Below are positions 1 to 16,590 of a stretch of 64,000 nt of DNA, in pieces. The translations under genes were made by a program, and so were the position numbers. Every line of letters begins with the position of its first letter. The stretch's first letter is position 1. This DNA comes from Archilochus colubris (lineage: Eukaryota > Chordata > Aves > Apodiformes > Trochilidae), in the NCBI GenBank assembly GCA_023079485.1, contig CM041083.1:105539054-105603053 (forward strand), written 5' to 3'. The notes below the pieces were generated by a model. That model did no database searches. It was not told where the DNA came from and saw only the letters and a list, made by a program, of their open reading frames with translations.

Positions 1-2746
<2,746 letters not shown>

Positions 2747-5700
2747 TCAACACAGGAATTACCTGAAAGAGCCAGCGTTTCTGAGGATACATTTCCAGTG
2801 TTATTGAATAATAAATTACCATTGTGAGATTCTGTTTTCATATGATAAAGAAAAACATAAAGACTTAGGATACGAAAAACTGATAAATACTGATGATAAC
2901 AAATAAGGCAATTTTTAAAAATACCAGTATAAGTTCAATACTGATTCCTATCCACATTTCCATCACATAACTGATCAAATGACTGCCCTTTACATGTCCC
3001 TGGACTCTTTCTCACCACTTTTTAAAGGACCAAAAATCCATTCCCTTCAAGTCAACATGTGAGAGGTCTACAAGAAGGAACATCTTTGCTATTTGCCCTT
3101 CTTCTTAAATACTCACTATCAAAGCTCATCACAACTCTTCTATCCTAAACCACCACAACACTGACTGTATTAAATTAGGCTTACTATAAGACTGAATTTT
3201 AAGAAACATTCACTCTTTTCACATACAAAACTTTGCTTAAAGACTAACGTAGTTCTTTGCTAAAAATCTTAAGTAGCAACAGACACCTGCAGGCACTTTT
3301 TTTACAAGTAATAGGACCTAAAGCTGTGCAGTATTATGTAGATTAGTTTTTGGTTTTTTCACTTGGAAGAAGGTGAGAACAATCAAAGCACTTTCCAGCT
3401 CCATCAGGTGTATGGGCCAGCTTGCCCAACTCAGTATTAAAAATAAGCCTGGAGGTTGTGTGTGCTTTGTTATTCCAGTTCCCTTCTCACATCAGAATTA
3501 ATCTACTCTTGATCTCCCCCTTCTCTGCCATTTTCTTTTATAGAGAAGAAACACTATTTGCAAGTACTTTGAGGGTACAAGTGTGCACAAGAGTACATAG
3601 AAGTAAGCAAGCCACACAATGGGGGAGATATATAACTGCTACTAATACAGTGTAGGTAGTAAGCAGGCATTACAGAACTAAATGGCTCAGAATAAAAGAC
3701 AGTAAAGGCTACATTACTACAGTGAAATTACTTTGCACAAATGACAGCTGATGATACAAAAGCTTTTATTAGAACTGCCTTCTTTCCACTTCACTGAGGA
3801 TGTCTTGACCATCACTGCTTCACACCCACAACTAAATCCTGCAGCAAATTAGGGACAGGAATCACCACTCTACTGCTAGACCCTTTACATCAGTCTGTGG
3901 GTCTCACTTATTTCCTAGTATCATCAGTGAGAAAGGAGATCTCAATTTCTATTCCCAACAGAACTTTAGGCCCCTCAATAAAATCTTTTGAATGTTATCT
4001 CCCTCCCACCCACCACAGAAGTACATTGCACTCATGCAGCAGCTCCCAGTAAGGATCAACACTGAGACACAAGCATTAAACCTGGCACTGCTTCAGTGCC
4101 TTTATCGACGATGATGGAGTAGGGCTCTGCCCTGCAATATGTCTCTTAGAGACCACCTTTAGTGGTGCTGATAGTACTGATAGTTGACAACTCTCTGCCA
4201 CCCTATTATTACATCAAATTCAGAATACCAAAATTAACAAGTTATAACCTCAGCCCTGCAGCAAACATAGGTGCTGAATCATGTAAAATGATGTTTTAAA
4301 ACAAATTTTCATAAGCAGCAATTGCTTATTAGGCAGTAAGCCTAATGTGTATACAAAATTTAATTCTGTGATTTAATATTTTCATTAGAATGACTCACTA
4401 GGACAGTATAGAAAGCCTATGTAACACTGAATTGCTTTTTCCTTCATGCTCCTTTTATTGAACAATATTATTTTATAAGATACCTAATAAATCTTCAGCA
4501 TTGAAAGCAAGTCAAATTTTTATCTCCCTGCCGCACTTACACTAATCCTTTATCAAATTAAAGCATCTCCTTGTATCAGAAATGAGACAAGTGAAGCACC
4601 TTAATAATCTGAGCAGACATTATGTCACACAACTGATAATAATTTCTATTAGCTAGGGACAAAGAGACTTCACAAAAAAAGAAGCTGGATGTTACCAGCC
4701 TGAGAAACAAGTCTGGTGTCCAAGTGCCTTGTAGGGAACCTAGGCTAATACCAGTTAAGCACATTATATCAAGTCCCAATAGATCGCAGGAAAGTGAGCA
4801 TTAAACTACCACTGAGCATCTCGGTGCCTGCCAGCCTTTCATATCTGGGGACCAGAAGGGTTTTGAGGTGAAGCTCGCCTCATTACTGCTGTCCTACCTG
4901 CTCCCAGAGGATTGGAGGCAGCTGTGGAAAGCTGCAACCCATGCAGTGTCAGCTGGCAGCAGTGATGGGTGTGCCACGCCCTGACTGTCCCCTTTCTCTG
5001 CATGGTACCAATCCCCCTCAACTCCCCTCTGCTCCCTGCCACCGATGCACTCAGTTTTACCTGGGACACCTCCTGACCTCAGAAAGGGACAAAGATGCAC
5101 AGAGGGGAAGCAGCAGAGAAAGAGGAACTCCTGGCAGTGGAGAAGGGGCACCAGGGCTGGCATGGTGCTTGAGGGAAGGCTACAGTGCAGGCATGGCTGG
5201 GCCTGCCGGGCTGACAAGGAGAGGCACCCGAGCCCCATCACGATATTGTGATTATATCCAAATCCCTAGAGGCTGGGAGGAATGCAGACACAAAGTCTCT
5301 GTCTCTGTCTCTCTCTCCACACTACCCCACTGGGAGCACGTCGCTGCTGGTGCTTGCAGGCTCCCTTGTTTCCCATTCAGCTGCAGTGCACAGCACGGTC
5401 AGGGGACTGACCTGCACAATTGCTCAAGTGAGGCAGAGAGATATCACAACCAGCAGACTATGATCACATCCATTTTACAAGGGGGGAAACAATGGCCAAA
5501 ATGAATGAAGCCCATCTGACATGATGAATCAGACACTGAATGACAGTGAGAAATTGGAAGTGCCTGGCTTAGAAACTCTGCTGGAGTCCATCAGACTGAC
5601 ACAGCTGTGTTGGCATTGAGCAAATGATTTGCAAACAATTACTTCAATCTCTGAACTGCTAAAAAAGTTTGCCCTAGGATTTCCAGTTATTGACACTAGC

Positions 5701-8700
5701 TGGCAAAGTACAAGATCAATTTTTCAGTGTTGATTTTTTTCTGAGTATTGATGGCTACTTGAATCATTAGTTATGCTAATGGAAAGCCACACAGCCTCAC
5801 TGTTACCCATCAGTACAGTATTCCCTCCATTTTTCACGGTTGCCAACTCAATTCCCCCACCCTGCAAAAGACAATTCCCTAAATAAGCAGGGAGTACAGA
5901 CACAGCTGGGAGCTAGGATGTGCACTCAAGACTGTTTCAGGGGTTTTCTTTGTGTGATGAATATCTTCATTATTAGGTGCTGAAAATAGAGATAGTCTCG
6001 GCTGCTCTTCAAAATTTCATCTCCTGTCAAACCAACTGGACAAAAACTCCAATAATATCATCCAATTATGAACTTTTCGTTGCTTAGCTCATTATCTCCT
6101 TGCAGTGTTCTAAGTCCTGCCATCAAGAAGAATAAGGAGAACATAAAACCTTTTTGTCCTTCTGAGAGCATGTGCTCCAAAGAAACCATGACCTTGTGAA
6201 ATGCCCACATTCTGTTTGGACTTCAAACCTCCCAGCAGGTCTGGATTTGGCATGAGGCTACACAATTTCTGCTTCTCTTTCAGGCACCCAAAGTTCTCTT
6301 TCAATTACCCAAACCCTTTCTGTCTCAGGCTGAAAACCCCACTTCTGGTGCTTCAATAAAATGCCTTTCAGACTTACTATCATCTCTAAGGGATTTCCAC
6401 TCATTCTTGGGCTCACTGAAGGTATTTTCCCGTGGGTCACTGAAATTAAACAACAGCATCTAGAAAAACTGAAGTGAAATATGTTTGGAGAACTAGATTG
6501 AAGGTCACTACTACAGTAACCTCCTTTCAAGACTATTCTCTTATCCCACAGAGAGATTCATAGAGTCAAAAGCTAAGCAGGAGCAGAAGAACAGAAATAA
6601 AATTTATTGGTGGATGCTGGATTTGTCCACAATGGCTCTAGACCACACTTCTACTTGTAAAGCTTTGCAAAGAGCACTGTACTAGGAAAAATACCACAAC
6701 AAACCAACAGTGGTGATGTAGTCTTAAGAGTGGCAAAACTCGAGTTACTTTGAAAGTTTATCTACTTTTTACTGGCATACAACACTGACAGAAATTTCAT
6801 GTGGAACAAGAGCTCAACTTGCTGCCCTGGAACTCTAGCAATCCATTAGTTCTCTTTCAAACCATCATTTTTTATTTAGCTCATTATATAAAGCTTCCAA
6901 AAGTAATCAGAATATTTGTTTGTTTTGTTTTCAAGTAGCCTATCTACTAGATGAAAAGCTCTGGAATCACTGTTGTGTGCAAAACTTTTGAATTTACTTG
7001 AAAAACAGCCTTAAAATTAGCAATTATAATTTTGCATAAAGCAATGTAAGGTCCTAAACCAGATAAGAAATAAAGGACACCCAAACCAGCTATTCTAAAT
7101 ACTAATTAAGACACCATCAAATTACATACCATTGTTCTGACCCAAGATCAGACTTCTTTCATAAAACAACATCTATATGAAAGAATATATATATATTGGT
7201 TCAAAAATTCAGGTTTGGGAACCAGCTCTACTATATTTGTACAAATGCAGAGTCTTATTACTTCATAGTCATCATCTTACCACTGACCATTCAGTCTGAA
7301 CTGAACATGTGTTTAAAAAAGTTCCAGTTGCTTTTGAGCATTTGCTTTCAAAACGACAAAATTAAAAAGAATCAGCAACCTCCCTATTCCTCTTAATGGC
7401 AGAAATTACAGAGTGCTTGAGTCATAGTGTGGCTTCATTTGTATGTGGACACATTATTTTATACCAGTTTAAAGACACCTTAAATAATACAAATGCTGTA
7501 TGCCACAATTAGGATTCACTAAGGACATTTACAGTCATTTATTACAATGCATGTGATAAGAGGTAACCTGTTTAGATGCAGCTTTCAGTTGTCTGTCTAC
7601 TTTATGGGCTAATTCAATCTGTCATAGTTCATAATCTTCAACAAGAGCATGTGCCCAGAGGAACTGCACTAATGTAATGCAGTCAGGTTTTAACTAAATT
7701 TTGCCTGCATTTTGTCAGCTGTATAAATCAAAACTCCTCCAAACTGGTAAATATGAAAACAAGACCTCCTTAAAGGCTTTGCCTAGGTGAATACTCTAAC
7801 ACAAAACAAAATCAAATCAAACATAAATTATCCATGCATCTGCATTTATAACAGAGCTCTTACATAAATTGACAGCATATTTGTAACCCACAGTAGTTGT
7901 TTCACAAGCTTGATGCATAGGAACAAATTGTTTCACATTCAGAATGTACTTATATTCCCCAAAGGTTAATTCTGACACATTATAAATAAGGATTTATGTA
8001 GGAAACTCCAAAATATTAAGTACTGTTAATACAGGTAAGGATTCTAGAGAGCTAACACTTATGGTTCATGGGGCTTTCTGTAGCTGGGATGAATGCAAAT
8101 TCTATGGTCAGAAAGGGAGTTATGTCACTTGTATATCCTGTGGGCTTCATATACATAACTTACTGTATAAAGTAGGAGTTCCTCTTCTGAGGTGAAAGGA
8201 GAGGATATATCAGAAAATACCACAGGTATTCCTCCAGATTCTTCCCAAGTCAGAGGAAATTTCAAGCACACGCTCATAGAAACACACGGAAATCTGTGCC
8301 TTACCACAGGAGTTAAGTTCCACTGAATGTCAAGCATATTTTGATTCTAAGGTGTTTTGCTGGATCAAGCATCATAAGATGATGATGTTACATGCTACGA
8401 GGTGTCATAATTATACCATTATCAATCTGCAAAACTCATTTATGAGGTATTCAGTGTTGAACTAATTAATTTGTATAGTCCAAGTCAAATACAATTGAGA
8501 GAGCAACTCTGATGAGAACCTTATGAAAAGGGACCTGCCTACCGGAAGGTGTGGCAGAGGCTTTGTTTCCTGCATGCTTTAAAGATGATGATTAAAAAGC
8601 AGTATGCTAGATCATTATTGTGAGATACTGGAACTGAGTCCAACCTGAAATGCTCAGCTCCATATTAACAGAGAAACGTGACCACCCCACCAGGTCTAAG

Positions 8701-9376
8701 CTTGCTTCTCTTCTGGTTAGCCTGGGAAATTATGTCACTAGTGGTCTTATCCAGAAATTCCAACAGTGCAAAATGTCCCTCTCTCAAGGTTAAACTGAGA
8801 CTCAAAGAGTAAGAACCATGGAACACAGTATTTCATAATTCTTATTTTCTATTCCTTAGAGCCGTCACCACTAGGGCAAGGGGAAGTAGCAGCAGTAGTT
8901 TTTCAGATATCAGGAATTTCTTACATGAATGAAAATCTTGTTCAGTAAGTTGAAAAGATTTTTCCTTTTTCAGGTTCTCAGAAAATGACCTAAGAAATTT
9001 TTCCTAGAAATTAATAAGAGAGTAACCACCCCACAGCCTTAGACAATACAATCTTAGAGAAGGTTGCCTAAGAATCACACTTTAGAAGAAATATGCCTGA
9101 AAAATGAACTGAAGAATAACTGCAATATTTAGAACCATACTAAACAGAACATGCTTCTAATGATTTTTTTTAAAATCACAACTTATTACTTCAATTTTTT
9201 CTCTCATTTCTTGTTGCTTCTCTTCTTTCAGCATAAGTAGATTTCAGTGTTCCCCAAATCTTATAATGAAAACAACCCAAGTGAGTGTCCTCCTGCAAAG
9301 AGGCACAGGTAATAATGTTTCAGTTAGATTTGCCTGGTAGACTATTTGTTTTAAATTTTTAAAAAACCCATTAACC

Positions 9377-9504
9377 ACCCTTGGAGATGTGGCACTTCAG
9401 GGCAGGGTGGCCCTGAATGGGCCTAATGGGCAGGGTGGTTTTTTCTGGATTGATTGTAGGACTCGGTGATGTTAGAAGTCTTTTCCAATTGTGATGATAC
9501 TGTA
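9377..9504 (+). mobile_element. CR1 LINE, 3' end fragment
   Basis: The run from gcacttcagggcagggtgg through ttgattgtaggactcggtga to agtcttttccaattgtgatg is the degenerate 3' tail of a CR1 (normally ...ggacttgatgatcttagaggtcttttccaacc...). It is heavily 5'-truncated, as is usual for CR1, and antisense to APP. Confidence 0.75.
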
Positions 9505-12500
9505 ATTTGGTGATTTTTAACTTATGTACAGAGCAATTGTCCTTTTGCAGGTAGACCACATTATAGCAAGTTTCCTGGTAGTGAAAATCATTCAAAGCAT
9601 GAGAAAGCTTGGAAGATCCAATTCAGGAAAGTATTTATTAGCACACAGTGATTAATTTCAGTATGACCTAGGTGTCTTTTTTGTTAGGGATAGACTTCAG
9701 CACAAATTTACTTTTGTAAGTGGCTGTGCAATTGCAGAGAGCTTTAAACAAACATTCATCAGATTTCCCTCTCTGCTTTATCAAGGAAGGACCAAAATCA
9801 ACATCCCCCATTTTCACAGCCTTCTATGAAATTCAAAGTCTTGAAATTCTGTCCAATTTTCTAAGAAGACTGCTATGACAGCCTTTAACTTTAGTGAAAT
9901 AATACTGCTATAAGTACAGATTTGTAGCTACCTGACAGGTACAATAATTTGTATGTTATTAACTAAAATTAAATATCAATATATGGCTATAGATGTGTGC
10001 ATTTTTTTTTATACTTAAGGGCCAGTCATGTCATTAATGACTGGATTTTGTCCTCAGTTCAAACACTCAGGGAGTATTACAGAAAGTTTGTGGGATAAAG
10101 CAAGTCGAAAACCAGAAATAGTGTTACCAGAAATAGTGAAAATTAGTTCTTTGTAGTCTCCTTTCCTCTCTCTCACCCCTCTCCTCATTCAATTTGGTTA
10201 AATTTATAATATTGTCTCAGAAAAATAGTTCACCATTCACAGCCCAAAAACGCTCTGGATTAAAATGCAGAAAACCCCTACTACAGTGTAATGGCACACT
10301 TTTTGGTAAAAATTCTGAATGTAACATAGCTTTTTTAAAACCAAAACCACCCAACATTTTCAACATTGGGATCTCTCAGTTCTAGCATCTGGAAAGTTCC
10401 TCTCCAAGTATGATGATGGCAACCTAACACCAAGGTATACAAGTTTAAATAAAAAATTAAATGCTTGGGGAAAAATGGAATTGAAAGCCCATACCATAAT
10501 CAAGAACATACACCATATGCCACCATCCTGATCTACATAAGGCACTATGAACAATTCCTCAGCTTTAAATTTAACTCTACATTGAATTCCAAATTAACAT
10601 TTCATTAAGTGCTTCAAAATAGGCTTAAGAGTTTACATTAAAACAAAAAAAAGAACCCAGGGCCCCAGCCATCACCAGTATTTCTGCCAGATGAATCAAC
10701 ATTCATTATACCCCCTCAATCTTGTATGAAGAAGAAAAAGCCAAGTACATTTCCATCCTAAATAAGTTAAGGTTTAAAAGTTAAAGCACTCTGCAAAAAA
10801 CATTTATATTAAAAATACCTATAGAAGTCTACTGCTTGACTTTCTGAAAATTATTTATTAAGTATATATCCATCTTATTTACTGATAAAAGGGATCACAT
10901 TTATTTGTCAACCTTATAACACATAGAGTAAGACTCCAAACTGCAGCAGAACCTAAAACTCTTTTATCACTTGAAAAAAGTAGTTTTCCCATTATTTTCT
11001 ATAAACATCTCTAAATGTCAGAGTATGAATCCCACAACGATTTTTGATGTGTACTGAACTTGGAGGTAGCCTGGGAATCACTAAACAATCCATAAAATAT
11101 GTATATAAATCTGAACATTAATTTGTTGCACCTGATTCTCTTGGTCAAAAGAAAGCATTTCTATTTGACTCACTTAAAATGATTTAAATCAGAACTCACC
11201 AAAACTGGATGGTGCAGCATCTGCACCAGATAAATACACTTTGCCTGTTAACTGCAGTTTTAGCACTTGGTAGGACAAATGTATTGGGTTGTCTGAACAT
11301 GCTGAAGAGATGCACTTATTGCATTTAACAGATATATCCATTAAGCAGGGCATGACCTATTCTGATGATTTTTACACCGTTTTTCATGTGCATACCCTAA
11401 TAGAAGTAAGCAGAACAGTGAAAGGACTGGAACCCCACCTGGCAGCATTATTGAGGAAAATCGTATGAGAATCACACAGCAGGAGAAAGTTGTGCTGATG
11501 AAAGATTGCTTCGTTTGTAATCCCACATGCATGGGAACAGACTGGTAGGAGATTAATGCTACATTTCCATCAATCCAGCTGTTCTGTAAGATCACATATC
11601 ACAAGTAATTCTTTTCCCTTTTTATCCCAACAGCGAAAGCTTTCCTAGCAAGAACACGTCAGATACTCCTGGCCATAATAAGCACCTGTGAATTTCCACT
11701 CTTTACATCCAAAGAGAAAGTTATGTTTGAGTAAAGCAAAACTTAGCACATCATTGGCATAAGAGGCATAGCTAGCCACCCCCCCTCAGGATACCTGCCA
11801 TAGTGATGAATTTCCAACTTCAGTGTTAGAATTGGCCTGATAAGAATTCAAGAGACTGCTCTGGGAATGATGACTTACAAACTAGCTCTCTAACATATAA
11901 TAAATGAAGCTATCATACATAAGCTTGTGCAGACAGGTTGTAACTGATTCTCACTGGGTACTTGCAATTTGCTAGCTTGTAAGAATTAAGATGATTAATT
12001 TCCTTCTTTTACAGTCTAATACTCCCAGTTAGGAATCTGGTCTTAAAGTGAATCATACTGAATGATACAACTGTGTTTCCACACCAAGTAACTGGGAAAA
12101 TAAAATCCATCATTCAACAGCAAGTATGATGTGTAAGCTGTTGTTGGAGAGCAACTGTGCTCCCATGATTAGGGGCTGCTTCAGTACTTGTGGACACTGA
12201 TATCATTAACTTGATTTAAGATGACAGGAAGATGATTTATTTATGAATAAAATTACATCGCTATTCAGTGCATCAAGAAAAGTTTCAATAACTAAATGTA
12301 ATGACATTTCTGTAAGGGGGCAATGTTTCACCAAGCCAGTGCCTCCCCATCTGAAAAGGAAGCTAACCTGCTCTCACATTGTATTTGCAAGCTCTACAAC
12401 TGCAAGATGTTTCCAGACTCTTACTATCCATATCCAATGAAAGAATGCCACTGTGAGCCCAGAGTGGTCTTTTGATCATAAACTTCCTGTGGAAACTGTG

Positions 12501-13480
12501 GTGGGAATGGTAGCTTGCTATTTAAAGAGAAGTGCCTATGAAAAAAATACTTCAGGCTAAAGAAATGGAAAGGATACAGAAGAGAGACTTTAATAAGGAT
12601 CTACCAGTGCGGGACAAAGTGTTCCAGCCATCAGCTCCTGAAGAAAATCAAGGCAACCCATTTAAACCTCCCCTTCTAAAGGATGATTTATTTAGAATGA
12701 AAGATTTAACTACTTATTAAAAGAGCAGACTAAAATTTTAAAATTTCCTTTGTTTATAATCTAGGAGTGTATAATTATAATCAGAAGTTCCTTATTTTCA
12801 GTTATAACACTTGGATCGTGAGATCAGATTTCCTAATAGGTGCAAGTGAAACAACTTTTTCAAACTAGAGGAGATATATTCTGTTACTGAACTTCATGAA
12901 TCCTTTTTATTCCGATAAAACTTCTGAAAAGCAGATGGAAAACAAGATGTCTCATTTCTTTTCCTGATGTAAAAGCCCTCCCAGTTCAAAGTAACCTGAA
13001 GCCATTACACAATATCTGTACAATCTGGAGGAATTCGGCTTTTTTACTAATTTAAGTCATACTCACAATATTTCTGAGATTAAAAGAGGGCACACAAAAA
13101 TCAGAATTCATATCTTTCCTGAAGAAAATGAGTGCCCAATTGACAAGACACAATAGACCATTTAGCTACAAAAGATGGGGAAGATATAGTATGCTACTAA
13201 TGAAAGTATCTGAGAACATCAGTGTCAGTGAAGTGCATTTATATCTATTTTAAACACCTACTATTGTCTGCCTAATTTTCTTTGAAAGTTAAATAATCTG
13301 GACAGAAAGTAAGAGATGCCTAGAAGAGGGAAACAGTGGATCTACTTCCAGTTTATTTTTCCTTCTCTCCAAAGGCATGTTTTTACAAGTGCACAGAGCT
13401 GTCTCCAACCCAGGGAACAGCCTGAGGTTCTTGAGCTCTTTCAAGCTCCTGACTGGCATGCAGAATTTACAAAGCCTTCC

Positions 13481-13789
13481 CTCTCCTCAGCAGTGCTGAG
13501 GCCACACCTGGAGTGCTGTGTCCAGTTCTGGGCTGCCCAGTATGAGAGAAACAAACAAAGAGTCAGAACGATGAAAAAGGAACTGATGCCATCTCTCCTC
13601 TGAGGAAAGGCTGAGAAAGCTGAGACTATTCAGCCTGGAGAAGGCTTGAGGGGATCTCATTAATGCATATAAATACCTGAAGGGAAGGTGCAAAGAGGTT
13701 CAAGCCCAGATCTTGTTAGTAGTGCCAAGTGACAGGACAGGAGACAATATGCACAAACTGAAGCACAGGAGGTTTCACTCTAAACATCA
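13481..13789 (+). mobile_element. CR1 LINE fragment, ORF2 tail and 3' region
   Basis: The fragment reads from ctgaggccacacctggagtg through gttctgggctgcccag, the degenerate FSLEK-equivalent cagcctggagaaggc, and tacctgaagggaaggtgcaa, to gcacaggaggtttcact. This is the order found at the end of CR1 reverse-transcriptase ORF2. The frame is interrupted, so it is an inactive copy. The open frame at 13316-13603 runs into it from unique sequence. It is antisense to APP and lacks the extreme 3' tail. Confidence 0.88.
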
Positions 13790-14544
13790 ATGTCACTGTT
13801 TAATGCAGGGCCACCAATTAAATGAATGACATATTTTCTATTAACTCCTCTCCCTTCCCCTCTAGGGAGAGGACAGAGAATAAGGGAGACTTACAGGTTG
13901 GAAACTAAACTACACTGCTTTAACAGAACAGTGATGATGAAAGGAAAGTAATGAATATGCACAAATACATGCAAAACCAGCATCACATTCCTCCCCAACA
14001 ACAGTCGCATCACCACCGAGGCTGCAGGGCAGCCTGGAAAGTCCCAGGCTGGGCTCCTGGAGTCAGCAGATGATGGGAGCTGGATGGAGGAACACATAGA
14101 TTCAGGAATGCACAGATCAGGATCTGAGGCAGATAAACAGATGGAATCTGTTCAGCCCTGGCCAAAGAGAGCTTCACCCTTGGGATTCCTCAAACTTATA
14201 CTGCATATGACATGCATGGGGTTGAATACTTTGTTTTGGTAATTTTGGTCACCTGTCTGTTCTGCGCTTCCTTAAAGGAGGATTGCAGGTGTGAATCCTT
14301 TACTTCATTTTTGATTTGGAGAGTAAGAGAGTTTTTCAGTATCAAGCAATGGCCTTGGTTCAGCACACCATTCTCCTGCAGTAACTATAAATACTGAGCG
14401 TTATCAGTCCTAGAAGAAGACACTGACTAAAAAACATGCTGTTAATTTCAGCAAGTGCAAGTGTACCTACTTAGAAGAGCAGCTATACCAAAAAGTATAA
14501 TTACTAGAAAGAAAATTGGTTCTGCCCTGGTTCAAACACTGTTC

Positions 14545-14656
14545 TGCTTTGAGGGTGACTGAGTGCTGGCAAAATGCTCTGGGTGACCATGCTTGAGTAG
14601 GAGGTTTGGACTTGATGACCTCTAGAGGTCCCTTCCAATCTCAGTCATTCTGTGAC
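14545..14656 (+). mobile_element. CR1 LINE, 3' tail
   Basis: The CR1 3' end is recognised by gtttggacttgatgacctct, aggtcccttccaatctca and the terminal tcattctgtgac. It is a short 5'-truncated copy with an intact-looking tail, on the + strand. Confidence 0.85.
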
Positions 14657-14838
14657 AAGAGTTGGTTCTCCACATAAACAGAATACACCACCTTGCTCCA
14701 GCAAATTGCTCAATGAACTCTTTATAATTTAAATGCCATAAATATTTTATGGAGGTAATAAAGTGGCAAAACTGGTAGCTTAGTAAAGACTATAAGCTTG
14801 TGATGATTAAAAAAAGAAACACCTGAAAAAAAGCTGAA

Positions 14839-14866
14839 GTGTGTGTGTATATATATTCACACACAC
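14839..14866. repeat. Compound microsatellite (GT)n(AT)n(CA)n
   Basis: A GT run passes into an AT run and then an ACAC run, so the tract is nearly self-complementary and could fold as a hairpin. It is probably a polymorphic simple repeat. Confidence 0.85.
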
Positions 14867-15162
14867 TTGTATAAATAAAACCAGCTAAATGCTTTAAAAC
14901 CCAGTGTCCTTGGGTGAAAGAGGTCTTAATTGCTTATCAGGCACTCAACCTGGGCCACATCATGTCAGTCCTTAAGCATACAAAAAACATCTAAGTGCTG
15001 CTGTGTAAAGCTTAACACAGAATCCATTTGCTTTTGTAGGAGAGCTCTCTGCTATTTTTAACCACTGACCCAGCAATATATTTTTTGCTAGAGTTCTAAC
15101 AAATCAACTATTCAATTGAATGCTACAGGGCTTCAAGGGAGAAGATTAAAAGTAAATAATCA

Positions 15163-15288
15163 TTTCAAGGTCAGACTGGATGGGCCTTTGAGCAACCTGG
15201 TCTTGTGGGAGGTGTCCCTGCCCATGGCAGGGGGTTGGAACCCGATTATCTTTAAGGTCCTTTCTGACCCAAACAGTTCTGTGAGTCA
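15163..15288 (+). mobile_element. CR1 LINE, 3' tail
   Basis: The fragment reads tttcaaggtcagactggatg, gagcaacctggtcttgtggg, aggtgtccctgcccatggca, then aaggtcctttctgacccaaa and ttctgtgagtcat. This is the classic order of a CR1 3' end. It is truncated at the 5' side and lies about 500 bp downstream of another CR1 tail. Confidence 0.9.
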
Positions 15289-15649
15289 TAGAAAATTAAA
15301 TTCTTTTATTTCGAAAGCTAAGTTTACTGGTTTTGAACAAATCCATCAAATCAGTTACAGGAAGAAAAGCACAGGCATAGGGCTGAAAGTCACTCCAGGA
15401 TAGATTCTCTGAAGGCTGCTTTCCACTGCTTGTTCCAGTTACACTGTCCTTATAGGCAAAGAGGGTAGAGCAGAATAGAAGGATACAGACAGACCATACA
15501 GTCTCTTGAAAACCAGAAGGCAGGTTTTATAGTACCTTTGGGAAGACCTGCACATACTTACAGAAAAGCTGATTAAAGTTTACTAAGAAATGTCTGTATG
15601 GTGTAGATATACCTACCAAATCTGAATGGAAAAATTGGTGCTGTGGAAA

Positions 15650-16590
15650 AACGTGGTGCTGTGGTGGGCCTGTGGTAGCAGGGCAGGAGCCACAGGGGAA
15701 GGGCTGCTGGAAACCCCCCCCAGCTCCAAAACTGGACCAGCCTCTGGCTGAGAACAAGCCCACCAGTGATGGCAAGAATACCTCTGCAATTAACATATTT
15801 AAAAAGGGGAAAAGGAAACTGCTAGAACACCTGCAGAGGAGATGAGAGGGTTATGAGGGTAAAAGCTGAGCAGAGACACCAAGGTCAGTAAGAAAGGATG
15901 GGGAGGAGGTGCCTGAGCAGGTGCCTGTGGTGAGATGGCAGCTGTTCCCTGCAGCCCTTGAAGAGCAGATATGGTTCAGCAGCCTGGGAAGGACCACAGT
16001 GGAGCAGATGTGGACCTGCAGCCTTGGGAGACTCTGTGCCAGGGGAGGTGGCAGTGCCTGAAGCAGGCTGTGACACTGTGGGAAGCCTGAACTGGAGCAG
16101 AACTGCACCTCATGGCAGGGACTCATGGCAGAGCAGTTTGTGAAGGACTCTCATGGGAGAAATCCCACGTTAGAACAGGGGAAGAGTGTGAGGAGTCCTC
16201 CTGAGGAGGAAGGAACAGCAGCGATGATGTATGATGAACTGGCTGTAACCCCCACCCCTCTGTGTTGCTGGTGGGGAAGAAATAAAGAAATCAGGAGCAA
16301 AGTGATTTGGGCTGGGAAGAAGGAAAAATGTAGGGGAATGTGTTTTTAAGATATGGTTTTGTTCTCATCATCCTACTCTGATTTAATTGGTGACAAATTA
16401 AACTGATTTTTTTTCCCCAAGTCAAGTCTGTTTTGCCAGTGATCATAACTGGTGAGTGAACCTTCCTTGTCTTTGTCTTGACCCATAAGCATTTGTTATA
16501 TTTTCCACTCCCCACCATGGGGGGAGGAATGAGCAAAAGGCCATGTAGCTCCTTGTTGCCAGCTGGTCTATTCAACACATTCAGTTTAGC
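15650..16590 (+). mobile_element. Retroelement-like avian interspersed repeat, probably LTR/ERV-derived remnant
   Basis: This G+C-richer block differs from CR1. It contains degenerate tandem units of roughly 37-42 bp marked by tggagcag-type words (near 16000, 16092, 16128 and 16171), then gaggagtcctcctgaggagg and a gatgaactggctgtaacccc segment. An AATAAA lies at 16281-16286, followed by ttttaagatatggttttgtt, aattggtgacaaattaaact, and tcttgacccataagcatttg. I recognise this order as a repeat common in bird genomes and believe it comes from an endogenous retrovirus LTR or leader, but I cannot assign a family. No retroviral protein frame is intact. Edges are approximate. Confidence 0.55.

Noticed and set aside
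16281..16286. AATAAA as a gene polyadenylation signal
   Set aside because: It lies in a retroelement-like repeat and is antisense to APP; no gene end is supported there.
15958..16349. Two + strand frames (61 and 74 codons)
   Set aside because: They fall in the retroelement-like repeat and follow its tandem units; not independent genes.
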